Part shown: piece after piece, positions 1 through 8,793 of the stretch
Layout: every line of letters begins with the position of its first letter
Numbering within the stretch: the stretch's first letter is position 1
Assembly: GCA_020635285.1 (NCBI GenBank)
Contig: JACKAB010000006.1
Location: 247,501-311,500 of the forward strand
Source of the DNA: Ignavibacteriales bacterium
Lineage (GTDB): Bacteria > Bacteroidota > Ignavibacteria > Ignavibacteriales > Melioribacteraceae
Direction: 5' to 3'
Length of the DNA: 64,000 nucleotides
Translations under genes and position numbers: made by a program
The notes under the pieces: model-generated
Database searches by the model: none
What the model was told of the DNA's origin: nothing
Seen by the model: only the letters and a program-made list of their open reading frames with translations

Positions 1-225
1 TTTATTTCACCCTTTAAGAATTATTGGAACAAAACAAATTATTTAATTTTTTATTTAGGAATCTTCTTATTACTTCTTGGATTTTATCTTATGTCAATTG
101 GTCCATGGGATAATCCCTTATCATTATCTTATTCCCCAATTATTTTATTGGTTGCCTATCTGATAATATTCCCACTAGCAATATTATTTAGAAACAAAAA
201 TAAAGTTTCTGATGTTTCTAGCTAA
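1..225 (+). CDS. Small membrane protein, DUF3098-like (5' end outside window)
   Basis: An open frame enters from the left edge and stops at 223-225, giving the last 74 residues of a protein whose start is not in the window. It has two hydrophobic segments separated by a short polar loop: one around LIFYLGIFLLLLGFYLMSIG and one around SPIILLVAYLIIFPLAILF, followed by a charged tail. A segment ending GFxLMS, a Gly/Pro loop and then a second helix beginning near xPIILL resembles the DUF3098 small membrane proteins of Bacteroidota, which often sit near ftsX and uppP. That family match is from memory of the pattern. The last 14 bases overlap the start of the shell-protein gene, which suggests translational coupling. 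Function unknown. Confidence 0.6.
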   Translation, partial: FISPFKNYWNKTNYLIFYLGIFLLLLGFYLMSIGPWDNPLSLSYSPIILLVAYLIIFPLAILFRNKNKVSDVSS

Positions 226-505
226 AATAAACGGTAACGTGGTTTCAACACAGAAGAACGAGAGTCTCAAAAGTCACAAGCTACTTCTGGTTAGAAAAAT
301 AGATTTGGAAGGAAATTTTATTGGGATCAAAGATGAAATTGCCTTGGACTTAATTGATTCTGGAGTTGGTGATACAGTTTTAGTTGTAAAAGAAGGTGCT
401 GCAGTTCAGCAGATTTTGGGGCACAGCAAAGCCCCGGTTAACACAATGATTGTTGCAATTGTTGATGGTATTGATTTAGAAAAATATTCCCCCGCTTTGG
501 TTTGA
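212..505 (+). CDS. EutN/CcmL-family bacterial microcompartment vertex protein
   Basis: A 97-residue protein of the EutN/CcmL fold, whose pentamers cap the vertices of bacterial microcompartment shells. Visible family features are the N-terminal strand MFLAKINGNVVSTQKNESL, a Lys/Leu-rich second strand, a central Gly-x-Gly turn near DSGVGDTVLVV, the conserved GAAVQQIL segment, and the late APVNTMIVAIVDGID stretch. The length is typical of the family. The ATG at 212 lies within the end of the preceding membrane-protein gene, and the stop overlaps the TTG start of dprA by four bases, so it sits inside an apparently unrelated operon. No hexameric BMC-domain shell gene is seen in the window. It may belong to a dispersed or satellite microcompartment set together with the tailed aldehyde dehydrogenase at 16.8-18.4 kb; that link is inference. 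Confidence 0.88.
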   Translation: MFLAKINGNVVSTQKNESLKSHKLLLVRKIDLEGNFIGIKDEIALDLIDSGVGDTVLVVKEGAAVQQILGHSKAPVNTMIVAIVDGIDLEKYSPALV

Positions 506-1620
506 ACGAAAATTTAGAAACATTAACAAAACTTCGTTTGCTTTTAGAAGTTGATGGCATTGGTCCTGGAAAACTTTTCAATCTTCTTTCAAAGTTTAAT
601 TCTCTTGATAATCTTATTAATGCAAATTATAAATCGCTTACACATACCGAAGGCATCTCTCAAACTTTAGCTAATAAAATTCTTAAACAAATTGATGACT
701 ATTCAACTTTTACAAAAGTAATTGAAAATGAATTGAATCTACTTGAAAAGAATAATGCAAAATGGATAACTTTCTGGTCAGATAATTATCCACAAAATCT
801 CAAAAATATTTTTGCTCCACCAATTATTTTGTATTACAAAGGAACTCTTCTAAAACAGGATGCAAATAGCATTGCTATTGTGGGAACTAGAATGCCAACA
901 CAATATGGGAAGAATATTGCTCAAAACTTTGCTTCTGATTTAGCTAAAAAAGGAATACCTGTAATAAGTGGTATGGCACGTGGTATTGATTCATCTGCGC
1001 ACTGGGGAAGTTTAAAGGGAAGTGGAAGAACTATTGCAATTATTGGTTCCGGATTAGATGTTATTTATCCCGCAGAAAATAAAAAATTGTTTAATCAAAT
1101 TATTGAAAATGGAGCAGTAATTTCTGAATATAAATTAGGAACAAAACCTGATGCTCAAAACTTTCCTAAAAGAAATAGAATTATAAGTGGAATGTCGCTA
1201 GGAACTTTAGTTGTTGAAACAAAACAAAGTGGAGGTGCTTTACAAACTGCCGCTTATGCCCTTGAGCAGAATAAAGAAGTTTTTGCAATCCCTGGCAATC
1301 TGGGGGCTTTGCAAAGTGAAGGAACTAATGCCCTCATTCAAAAAGGTGAAGCAAAATTAGTGAGAAATACAGATGATATTCTTGTTGAATTAAAATTAAA
1401 AATTGAACCTAAAATTGGTAAAAATATTGCAAAACCCACAGATGATTTGAATATGTTTGAACAAAAAGTTTATGAAGTACTTTCCGATAAACCTAAACAC
1501 ATTGACCTAATTTCAAAGGAATCAAAAATTAATTCTTCAGAATGTTTAGTTCATTTATTGTCTTTGGAATTTAGAGATTATGTACAGCAGCTCCCGGGTA
1601 AGGTTTTTGTAAAGTCTTAA
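502..1620 (+). CDS. dprA: DNA-processing protein DprA (Smf)
   Basis: DprA binds incoming single-stranded DNA and loads RecA onto it during natural transformation. The 372-residue protein has an N-terminal helix-hairpin-helix-like region (residues about 5-75), the Rossmann-like DprA core (about 125-295) with AIVGTRMPTQYG, SGMARGIDSSAH, GSGLDVIYPAEN, FPKRNRIISG and the SGGALQTAAYALEQ segment, and a C-terminal winged-helix-like part (about 310-372). These are hallmark blocks of the family. The chosen start is TTG at 502, overlapping the stop of the shell-protein gene (TTGA). No better ATG lies near the expected N-terminus. Converges with rarA one base after its stop. Confidence 0.95.
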   Translation: MNENLETLTKLRLLLEVDGIGPGKLFNLLSKFNSLDNLINANYKSLTHTEGISQTLANKILKQIDDYSTFTKVIENELNLLEKNNAKWITFWSDNYPQNLKNIFAPPIILYYKGTLLKQDANSIAIVGTRMPTQYGKNIAQNFASDLAKKGIPVISGMARGIDSSAHWGSLKGSGRTIAIIGSGLDVIYPAENKKLFNQIIENGAVISEYKLGTKPDAQNFPKRNRIISGMSLGTLVVETKQSGGALQTAAYALEQNKEVFAIPGNLGALQSEGTNALIQKGEAKLVRNTDDILVELKLKIEPKIGKNIAKPTDDLNMFEQKVYEVLSDKPKHIDLISKESKINSSECLVHLLSLEFRDYVQQLPGKVFVKS

Positions 1621-1621
1621 A

Positions 1622-2913
1622 CTAGTATCTCTTCAGTTTCTTCCATAAAAATTTTAATTGATCTTTTATTTTTTTCTCTTTCCCATTTTCAGTTGGAAAA
1701 TAATATTGATTCCCTTTCAATTCATCTGGGAAATAATTTTCTTCAATAAAATTATTTTCAAAACTATGAGCATATTTATAATTTTTTCCATAATCCAAAC
1801 TTTTCATCAATTTGGTTGGTGCATTCCTTAAATGAAGCGGTACCGGCTCTTGTTCACCTTTTCTTGCATCTTCATAAGCGCTTTCTATTGCTGAATATGA
1901 TGCATTGCTCTTTGGTTGTGATGCAAGATAAGTTACACATTGTGCCAAAATAATTCTTGCTTCGGGCATTCCAATTTTTTCAATTGCGCTAAATGTTGCA
2001 TCAGCAATAACCAAAGCATTTGGTGAAGCATTACCAATATCTTCAGAGGCTAAAACCAACATTCTTCTCGCAATAAATTTTGGGTCCTCACCACCTTCCA
2101 ACATTCTTGCCATCCAATAAAGTGCCGCATCTGGGTCACTGCCGCGTAGACTTTTTATAAATGCAGAAATTATATTGTAATGTTCTTCTCCATTTTTATC
2201 ATACAATACATTTTTTTGTTGAAGGATATTATCAATATTTTTTTTATCAATAATAATTTCTTTGGAATTCATCTGCTGAACAACTGCCGATTCAAGAATA
2301 TTTAATAATGTTCTCGCATCTCCGCCACTTACATAAATAAGATATTCCTTTTCAATATTATTTATTTCAAAACTTTTTAAAATTCATCATTAGATATTGT
2401 GAAATCAATTATCTCAATTAAATCTTGTTTTGTCAGTTCATCTAAAACATAAACTCTTGCTCGTGAACGCAAAGCAGGAATTACTTCAAAAGAGGGATTT
2501 TCTGTAGTGGCGCCAATTAAAATTATGAGCCCTGATTCAACTGCTGAAAGTAGTGCATCTTGCTGAGCTTTGTTAAATCTGTGAATCTCATCAATAAATA
2601 AAATTGTGCGTTTCTTAAAACTTTCTTTATTTATTTTAGCTGTGGCAATGGTAGCTCTAACTTCTTTAACTCCGGCATCAACTGCATTTAGCTGATGAAA
2701 TTCTGATTGAGTTGTTTCTGAAATTATTTTTGCTAAAGTTGTTTTGCCGGTTCCTGGAGGTCCCCATAAAATAAAAGAGCTAAGCGCATCATTCTCAATC
2801 ATTAAGCTTATAGGTTTACCAGGCCCGACTAATTTTTTCTGTCCTCTAAATTCACTTAATGTTTTTGGTCTTATTCTTTCGGCGAGTGGAACTTGTGGGA
2901 TTTCTTTTTTCAA
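1622..2913 (-). CDS. rarA: Replication-associated recombination protein RarA (AAA+ ATPase), frameshifted
   Basis: RarA/MgsA is an AAA+ ATPase related to clamp loaders that acts at stalled replication forks. The N-terminal half shows LAERIRPKTLSEFRGQ, Walker A GPPGTGKTT, Walker B LFIDEIHRF and sensor 1 GATTENPSFE; the C-terminal half shows SLRGSDPDAALYWMARML, ASEDIGNA, HLRNAPTKLMKSLDYG and YFPTENG. The two halves lie in different frames. The shift is at an A4 run at 2379-2382: one extra base gives ISNDEFLKSFEINN and a continuous 431-residue protein with the sensor-2 block SGGDARTLLNILE restored. Either a sequencing error or a recent mutation. It follows the ftsB-like gene by six bases and is probably the last gene of that operon. 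Confidence 0.92.
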
Positions 2914-2919
2914 TTCAAA

Positions 2920-3231
2920 CTACCTTAACGAATCTTTTTTGTCTTCGAACTTAAACGCTTTTTCATTCTCTTTTTTCATTAAGAATTTTTCACGGGCAAC
3001 TTTTTCTAGTTCTGTATCACTATTTTTTAATGACTTAATATTTTCATTTAAACTATCAATTTCAGTTTTAGATTTTTCAATTGTACTTTCAATTGAATTA
3101 ATTTCACTTTTTAGTTCTAAATATTTTATTAAGCCATATTTATTGAAGAATAAAAAGAGTACCAAAAAAATTAGTATTACAAAATAAATCCAGGTTATAA
3201 TTCTATCTTTTTTATTGTTGATTTTTTTCAT
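2920..3231 (-). CDS. FtsB/DivIC-family septum formation initiator
   Basis: A 103-residue bitopic membrane protein: a short basic cytoplasmic tail, one membrane helix at about residues 13-29 (IYFVILIFLVLFLFF), then an extracytoplasmic coiled coil at about 35-80 with repeated Leu/Ile heptads. The coil ends in ELEKVAREKFLMKK, a common end block in FtsB/DivIC proteins, which bridge FtsL and FtsQ in the divisome. It overlaps the stop of ddl by four bases and precedes rarA by six. The neighbourhood with D-Ala-D-Ala ligase agrees with a cell-wall and division role. FtsB and DivIC cannot be told apart from this sequence. Confidence 0.82.
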   Translation of the reverse strand: MKKINNKKDRIITWIYFVILIFLVLFLFFNKYGLIKYLELKSEINSIESTIEKSKTEIDSLNENIKSLKNSDTELEKVAREKFLMKKENEKAFKFEDKKDSLR

Positions 3232-4227
3232 AGAGCTAATTTAATAATAATATCAACTAGGTCATTAAACTGAATTCCATTTGCAGCTGCCATTTTAGGA
3301 ACTAAGCTATGTGAAGTCATTCCTGGAAGAGTATTTATCTCAAAACAATATGGGGTTCCATCTTTATTAACTCTGAAATCAATTCTACTATAATGTTCGC
3401 AGCTTAAAGAATTAAAGGCAATTAATGCCTGTCGCTGAAGTTCAATTTCCAAACTTTTTTCAATTTTGGCTGGAACAATATACTCACTCATCCCATCTGT
3501 ATATTTGCATTCATAATCATAAATTTCGTGCTTGGGAATGATTTCTAAAATGGGTAGCGGAACGCCTTGCACAATTCCAACCGATAACTCTCTACCTTCA
3601 ATAAATTCTTCCAGCAAAATATTATTTGCAAATTGTGTTGCCAGCTTCATGGATTCTTCAAGTTCATTTGATGAATTGCATTTTGTTAATCCAATTGTAG
3701 AACCTTGATCATTAGGTTTAACAATGCATGGATATTTTATTGTGTCTTTAATTTGTTTATCCAATTCGGAAATTGGACAATGCTTAGTGGCTTCAATCCA
3801 TTTGGGAGTTGAAACCCCAAAATGATTAAACATAACTTTTGATTTTGCCTTATCCATTGAAAGTGAACTTGAAAGAACTCCAGAGCCTGTATATTTCACA
3901 CCCTTTAATTCCAGTAATGATTGAATTACGCCATCTTCTCCCCACTTTCCGTGAAGTGCAATTAATGCTAAATCTACATCATCAAAAAAAGATGAGTTTA
4001 TTGCAGCTATAACATTTTTATTTGATATTGATCCGAATTCACAATTGCTAAAATAATCATTTACATTTGTCGGTTGATTTATTCCATATGCAGGATCAAT
4101 AATTTTTGCATTATAACCAAGATCAATAACAGCATTGTACATTGCTTTCCCCAGATTCTTTTGAGACCGCACGCTCCGGAGATGTACCTCCTAATAAAAC
4201 TGCTATAGTAATTTTGTTTTTATCCAT
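3228..4227 (-). CDS. ddl: D-alanine--D-alanine ligase, frameshifted near the N-terminus
   Basis: Makes the D-Ala-D-Ala dipeptide of peptidoglycan, using ATP. The ATP-grasp body is clear: ALHGKWGEDG, KYTGSGVLSSSLSMDK, PCIVKPNDQGSTIG, LLEEFIEGRELSVG, and the Mg-binding/active-site end SRIDFRV...CFEINTLPGMT. The N-terminal strand lies in another frame: ATG at 4227 starts MDKNKITIAVLLGGTSPERA, which contains the essential GGTSPER loop. The frames join at a C4 run at 4149-4152 (G4 on the coding strand); removing one base gives VSKESGKAMYNAV and a 333-residue enzyme. Since the gene is normally essential, a sequencing error is the likeliest cause. Lies 38 bases after the oxidoreductase gene and overlaps the ftsB-like gene. 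Confidence 0.93.
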
Positions 4228-4265
4228 TTGTATTAAATATTAAAGTGTGGTTAAAACTAAAATAG

Positions 4266-5280
4266 TTATTTGAGACATTTACTTTCCAACTTTTCCATAA
4301 TTTGCATATTTATTAAACCATCAATTCCGGTAACGCTGGGTGGCTTATTTTGCAATGTAGATTTTTGAAGAGATTTTAATAAAACTAAAAGTTTGTTGCT
4401 TCTTTTTCTAAATGCTTTTCTACCTTCACCGGCAAGTTCTATTGTAAGTTTCCCGGGTTTCTTTTTCTACCAATAATATTTTCAATGCTTAAGGAACCAC
4501 TTGAACCAATTATTTCTATTCGGTTAAATGAGTGTTTTGAATTATATGAAACATTTAAAATCCGTAACCGCCTTTTTTATATTTTAAGACTGCTGCTGCA
4601 AAATCATCAACTTCACTTTTATAAACCACATTATCAATAAATCCAGTAATATCCAAAACTTCTCCGCCAAAGAATCTTAAAAGATCAATCATATGCGTGC
4701 CTAAATCTCTAAACGCTCCACCGCCGCTTTGTTCAATATCAAATCTAAAATTATCATCCGGTTCATAGTCAATATTAAATGTTGTTGAAACAGATACTAT
4801 TGATCCTATCATTCCTTTTTCAATTATTTCTTTTGCCTTCACTGAAAGAGGGTGAAATCTGTGAACATAATTAACTGAAAGAAATACATTATTTTCTTTA
4901 CATACATTTACCATTTCTTCCGCTTCTTTGTAAGATAAAGCCAAAGGTTTTTCGCAGTGAATATGCTTACCCGCTTTTGCGGCTTGTATTACTTGCCAAC
5001 TATGATCATTATTGGCACTGCCTATATAAAGTATTTCGAAATCTTGTTTTAAAAATTCTTGGTAATCATCAAAATAATTTTTAGCAAAAAATTTATTTGC
5101 AATTTCTTTTGAACGATTTATGTCAGAACTATAAATAGAAACTAGTGAACTTTTTTTAAGCTGAAGCAAGGTTGGAATAAAAGTGGTTTCTGCAAATTTA
5201 CCACAGCCAGCAACCCCCCATTTTAATTTTCGATTTAAATAAATGGGGTTTTTCAAATTTTTATTTCCCAATACGTTCAT
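4266..5280 (-). CDS. Gfo/Idh/MocA-family NAD(P)-dependent oxidoreductase, two frameshifts
   Basis: A sugar-dehydrogenase-type oxidoreductase. The Rossmann domain begins KWGVAGCGKFAETTFIPTL, followed by the diagnostic HCEKPLALS block (catalytic EKP), VNYVHRFHP and GGGAFRDLGTHMIDLLRFF, as in the Gfo/Idh/MocA family. The open frame stops early at 4555, but coding clearly continues. One base restored at the A4 run 4557-4560 gives GFLNVSYNSKHSFNRIEIIG, and one at the T5 run 4462-4466 gives GRKKKPGKLTIELAGEG. With both repaired the protein is 339 residues and ends at 4266, a normal family length. Six bases after metF. The substrate cannot be named. Confidence 0.85.
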
Positions 5281-5286
5281 AAAAAA

Positions 5287-6240
5287 TTAAATTCCTAATT
5301 TCTTCATCAATTGATTTATTGGTTTAGTATTTTGCATTACATAAAAATGAATTGCCGGAACTTTGGCATTGATTAATTCTTGCACTTGCTTGTAAGCCCA
5401 CTCAATTCCAATTTCCGGAACATGTTCTGGTTTAGCAGAAATGATTTCTTCAGCAAGCTCATTTGGTATATCAACATAAAAATTGGAAGCTAAAGTTGTA
5501 AGCTGATTTTTTGATGTGATAATTTTCAACCCTGGCAATATTGGCACATCTATTCCACTTTTTTTGCACATATCAACATAATTAAAAAATGCTTCATTAT
5601 CATAAAACATTTGAGAAACAATATATTCTGCACCTGCTTTTATTTTTTCTTTTGTAAAATTTATATCTGTTTGAAGATTTGGAGATTCAAAATGTTTTTC
5701 AGGATAACCTCCAACCCCGATTCCAAAATTCATTGGCTCGGCATCTAGCAATGAGTCCTCTAAATATTTAGCTTTATTCATATCAGAAATTTGTTTTACT
5801 AAATCAACTGCATAAACATTGGCTGTTCTGCCGAATTTAATTGGCTTGCGGAAACCACTTTCATCACCTCGGATTGCTAAAACATTTTCAATTCCTAAAT
5901 AATGAAGTTCAATTAAAAAATCTTCCGTTTCTTCTTTTGTAAAACCTTGACAAATTACATGAGGAACTGCATCAACATTATATTTATTTTGAATAAGAGC
6001 ACAAATTCCCAGTGTTCCGGGTCGTTTTCGTTTTATCTTCATTCTAAAATCACCCGAAGGAGTTTCTTCATACATAACTTCTGCGGCATGACTTGTAATA
6101 TCAATAAATGGAGGTTTATATTTTACAAGGTCTTCCAAAGCTTGCAATAAATTTTTAATGTTTCCACCTCGTTTGGGCGGAATTATTTCAAAGCTGATTA
6201 AGGTCTCTTTCGCGTTTTTAAGATGTTCAATAACTTTCAT
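5287..6240 (-). CDS. metF: Methylenetetrahydrofolate reductase
   Basis: Reduces 5,10-methylene-THF to 5-methyl-THF for methionine synthesis, using FAD. The 317-residue protein is a single TIM barrel of bacterial MetF type, without the regulatory domain of eukaryotic enzymes. Visible blocks are ISFEIIPPKRGG near the start, with the catalytic Glu; FIDITSHAAEV; the FAD-site region NVLAIRGDES; FGIGVGGYPEKH; and the late AEYIVSQMFYDNEAFF and VPILPGLKIIT. The ATG at 6240 is 50 bases after the penicillin-acylase-like gene and is followed closely by the oxidoreductase gene. Methionine synthase is not in the window. Confidence 0.95.
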   Translation of the reverse strand: MKVIEHLKNAKETLISFEIIPPKRGGNIKNLLQALEDLVKYKPPFIDITSHAAEVMYEETPSGDFRMKIKRKRPGTLGICALIQNKYNVDAVPHVICQGFTKEETEDFLIELHYLGIENVLAIRGDESGFRKPIKFGRTANVYAVDLVKQISDMNKAKYLEDSLLDAEPMNFGIGVGGYPEKHFESPNLQTDINFTKEKIKAGAEYIVSQMFYDNEAFFNYVDMCKKSGIDVPILPGLKIITSKNQLTTLASNFYVDIPNELAEEIISAKPEHVPEIGIEWAYKQVQELINAKVPAIHFYVMQNTKPINQLMKKLGI

Positions 6241-6290
6241 TAATTTCCCTAATTGATTTGCAAAATTATAAAAAAAACGACAATATTATT

Positions 6291-8708
6291 CTAATTTGGC
6301 AGAAGCTGTAATAAATTATAATCGGAATTTTTAATTGCGTTCTCATCAGTATTAATTTTAATATACTTTCCTTCTAACCACATTTTTGACATATCCTTGT
6401 AATGCTTACTGTAAAAATTTCCAGATTGTCCGGTTGGTAAAATAATTTCAAAATTATTTGAGTCGGCAAAATCAAAAATATATCTCATAGAAGGCCCTAA
6501 ATTATTCTCATAAGGCTTTGTGAAAGAATACTCAGTATTAAAAATAGTTGTGCCGTCTCCGCCAATTTCAAATGGTCCGACATCTAAAACCATATCTAAG
6601 AGTTTTGACTTCCCATGAAAAAAATGTTTAAATTTAACTTTGTGAATTTTTCCCCATTGCCAATGTTCAATATCTCCAAATTCTTTTTCCAAATAAGTAA
6701 TTGTTTCTAAAAGACTTTTTTTAATTATATCATCTCGAACTTCAATTTTATCAGTCGTAACATCATCGAACCAAGTTGAGTTATTATCATTCAACATTTT
6801 TCTAACTACTCGGTATGGAATATTTGCAACAAAAATATATTCATTAAAAAGGTTCTCACCCATTTCATCCATAAAAATATTTTTCAAAAGGTGTTGGTAA
6901 AAAACTGAATAAATAGTCGGGACTTGGCTTTTCGCTTGAAAATAAAAATCCCATTGAGATAAAATTATTAATGCAGTTTTTAAGTTATGGTTTTCATGTG
7001 AATAATTTTCAAAAACATTTAAAATGTGCGGGACAATATCTTTTGCATAATCGGAATAAAAATCCATTTGATATTTTTTGAAATCTGCCGAACTATGCTT
7101 TTCCTTGGTGGTTAAAAGTTCAATAATTCTCTTAATTCTAGAATCGGGTTCCCAAATATTTGAAATATGATATGGATAATTTTCGATGGTTTTATTATTC
7201 GCTGAAGCAATAAATCCTTGTTGGGGATTGTACATCATTGGATTTTCGCTATATGGAACATAACCGATCCAATCATTTTCATCCGTTGTTCCATCATAAA
7301 CAAAGGAAGGACTTGTTGTTTTTCTTCTTGGCAACTTAACTCCGGCTACATAACCTATATTCCCCTCTTTATCTGCATAAACAAAATTTTGACCGGGAGC
7401 TTCAAAATTCTTCAATGCACTTTGAAAATCTTTCCAGTTTGAAGCAGCATTAATTTCTGACATTGCTATAATTTCATTACTTTGTTCAAGAGCAGTCCAA
7501 CGCATACTTATATCTGCAGATTTTTCTTTATCATTTGAGAATAAAACATCATATGGATGAATATCTGAAATTATTGGACCACGATGATTTTTTCTAATGT
7601 TAAATATTACTTCCGTAGAATCTTTTACTAAGATTGTATCTTCCGTAATGTCAAGATTGTGCCATTCATTATTAAAAAAATAAGTGCTTCTTGATGAATC
7701 TAATTTTTCGATATAGAAATCAGCATCATCTGCCATAACATTAGTTAATACCCAAGAAATATTCTTGTTTTTTCCAATCACAACTCCAGGAACACCGGGA
7801 AGTGTAAAGCCCTCAACGTTTAGTTCAGGCGTACGTAAAACCACAACATACCATTTACCAGGTGATGAAAAACTTAAATGAGGGTCGTTAGCTATTATTG
7901 GTTTTCCAGATTCAGATTTAGTTGCATTAACAACCCAATTATTAGAGCCAATGTGGGTTCCAGCAGACCCCATTAAATTTCTAAAATCCTTATCAACTTT
8001 TATTAAATCTAGTGGAACATCAGCAAATTTTTCAATTCCACTTGGAATTATTGTTGGCCCGTTTTCATCAAAGTTGGGCATTATTTCTTTTACTTTTTCT
8101 AAACCTAATTTTTGAATTAAATGAGTAAAAGTAATATCGCTCCACCAACTTATATTAAGCTCCCATGCCATAAGTTTTGCAATTAAAACAGAATGTTCAG
8201 GTTTCCATAAATTTGGTTTGTAACCTAATACGTCAAATTCAATTGTGAATTTTTCTTCACTTTTATTTATAAACTCGTTAACTCCATTTGCGTAAGAAGT
8301 TAAGATTGATTTGGTTTCATCATCAAAATTATTGTAATGCTGTTTTGCAATTTTAGCCAATTCTAAAGTTCTAAACATTTTATCAAAAGGAATTGCTTTT
8401 CGGCCTATAACCTCACTTAACTTTCCTTGACCCGCTCGTCTGCTTAAATCCATTTGGAATAATCTTTCTTGAGCATGAAGATAACCTAAAGCAAAATATA
8501 GATCGCTTTTAGATTCAGCAAAAACGTAAGGTATTGCAAATTCATCTCTATAAATAGAAACCTTTTCGTTTAGATTATTTACTTTTTTGCTGCCGGAATA
8601 AACCGGAAGACTTCTTTCCAACATATAATATGAGCCGAAAATAAATGCGGCTATCAATATTATGATTGCTGTAATTGTTCCAAATATTATTTTTACCCAG
8701 TTATTCAT
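6291..8708 (-). CDS. Penicillin acylase (Ntn-hydrolase) family protein, membrane-anchored or exported
   Basis: An 805-residue member of the penicillin amidase family, whose proenzymes cut themselves into two subunits so that a Ser at the new N-terminus becomes the nucleophile. One N-terminal hydrophobic segment (about residues 7-28) acts as an uncleaved signal or anchor. The alpha-chain part contains ALGYLHAQERLFQMDLSRR and GKLSEVIG. The self-cleavage site is THIGSNNWVVN, placing the nucleophile near Ser255, followed by the usual ANDPHLSFSSPGKWY block. Later motifs include NFVYADKEGNIGYVAG and GDGTTIFN. Relatives deacylate penicillins, homoserine lactones or other amides; the substrate here cannot be read from sequence. 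First gene of the minus-strand set that runs into metF. Confidence 0.9.
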   Translation of the reverse strand: MNNWVKIIFGTITAIIILIAAFIFGSYYMLERSLPVYSGSKKVNNLNEKVSIYRDEFAIPYVFAESKSDLYFALGYLHAQERLFQMDLSRRAGQGKLSEVIGRKAIPFDKMFRTLELAKIAKQHYNNFDDETKSILTSYANGVNEFINKSEEKFTIEFDVLGYKPNLWKPEHSVLIAKLMAWELNISWWSDITFTHLIQKLGLEKVKEIMPNFDENGPTIIPSGIEKFADVPLDLIKVDKDFRNLMGSAGTHIGSNNWVVNATKSESGKPIIANDPHLSFSSPGKWYVVVLRTPELNVEGFTLPGVPGVVIGKNKNISWVLTNVMADDADFYIEKLDSSRSTYFFNNEWHNLDITEDTILVKDSTEVIFNIRKNHRGPIISDIHPYDVLFSNDKEKSADISMRWTALEQSNEIIAMSEINAASNWKDFQSALKNFEAPGQNFVYADKEGNIGYVAGVKLPRRKTTSPSFVYDGTTDENDWIGYVPYSENPMMYNPQQGFIASANNKTIENYPYHISNIWEPDSRIKRIIELLTTKEKHSSADFKKYQMDFYSDYAKDIVPHILNVFENYSHENHNLKTALIILSQWDFYFQAKSQVPTIYSVFYQHLLKNIFMDEMGENLFNEYIFVANIPYRVVRKMLNDNNSTWFDDVTTDKIEVRDDIIKKSLLETITYLEKEFGDIEHWQWGKIHKVKFKHFFHGKSKLLDMVLDVGPFEIGGDGTTIFNTEYSFTKPYENNLGPSMRYIFDFADSNNFEIILPTGQSGNFYSKHYKDMSKMWLEGKYIKINTDENAIKNSDYNLLQLLPN

Positions 8709-8793
8709 TTTATAAGATTAAAAATATTTATGTAAATTGAACTCTAAATTAAGAAGATTTAGAATAATAATTCTTTATAAAAGAAGGAAATAA

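Noticed and set aside
1622..2913. Two separate genes on the rarA region
   Set aside because: The N-terminal and C-terminal halves are two parts of one RarA; a one-base repair at 2379-2382 joins them with the expected sensor-2 motif.
2744..3187. A plus-strand open frame of 147 codons
   Set aside because: It lies antisense to rarA and the ftsB-like gene, whose family motifs are clear; low-complexity Ser/Phe composition marks it as a shadow.
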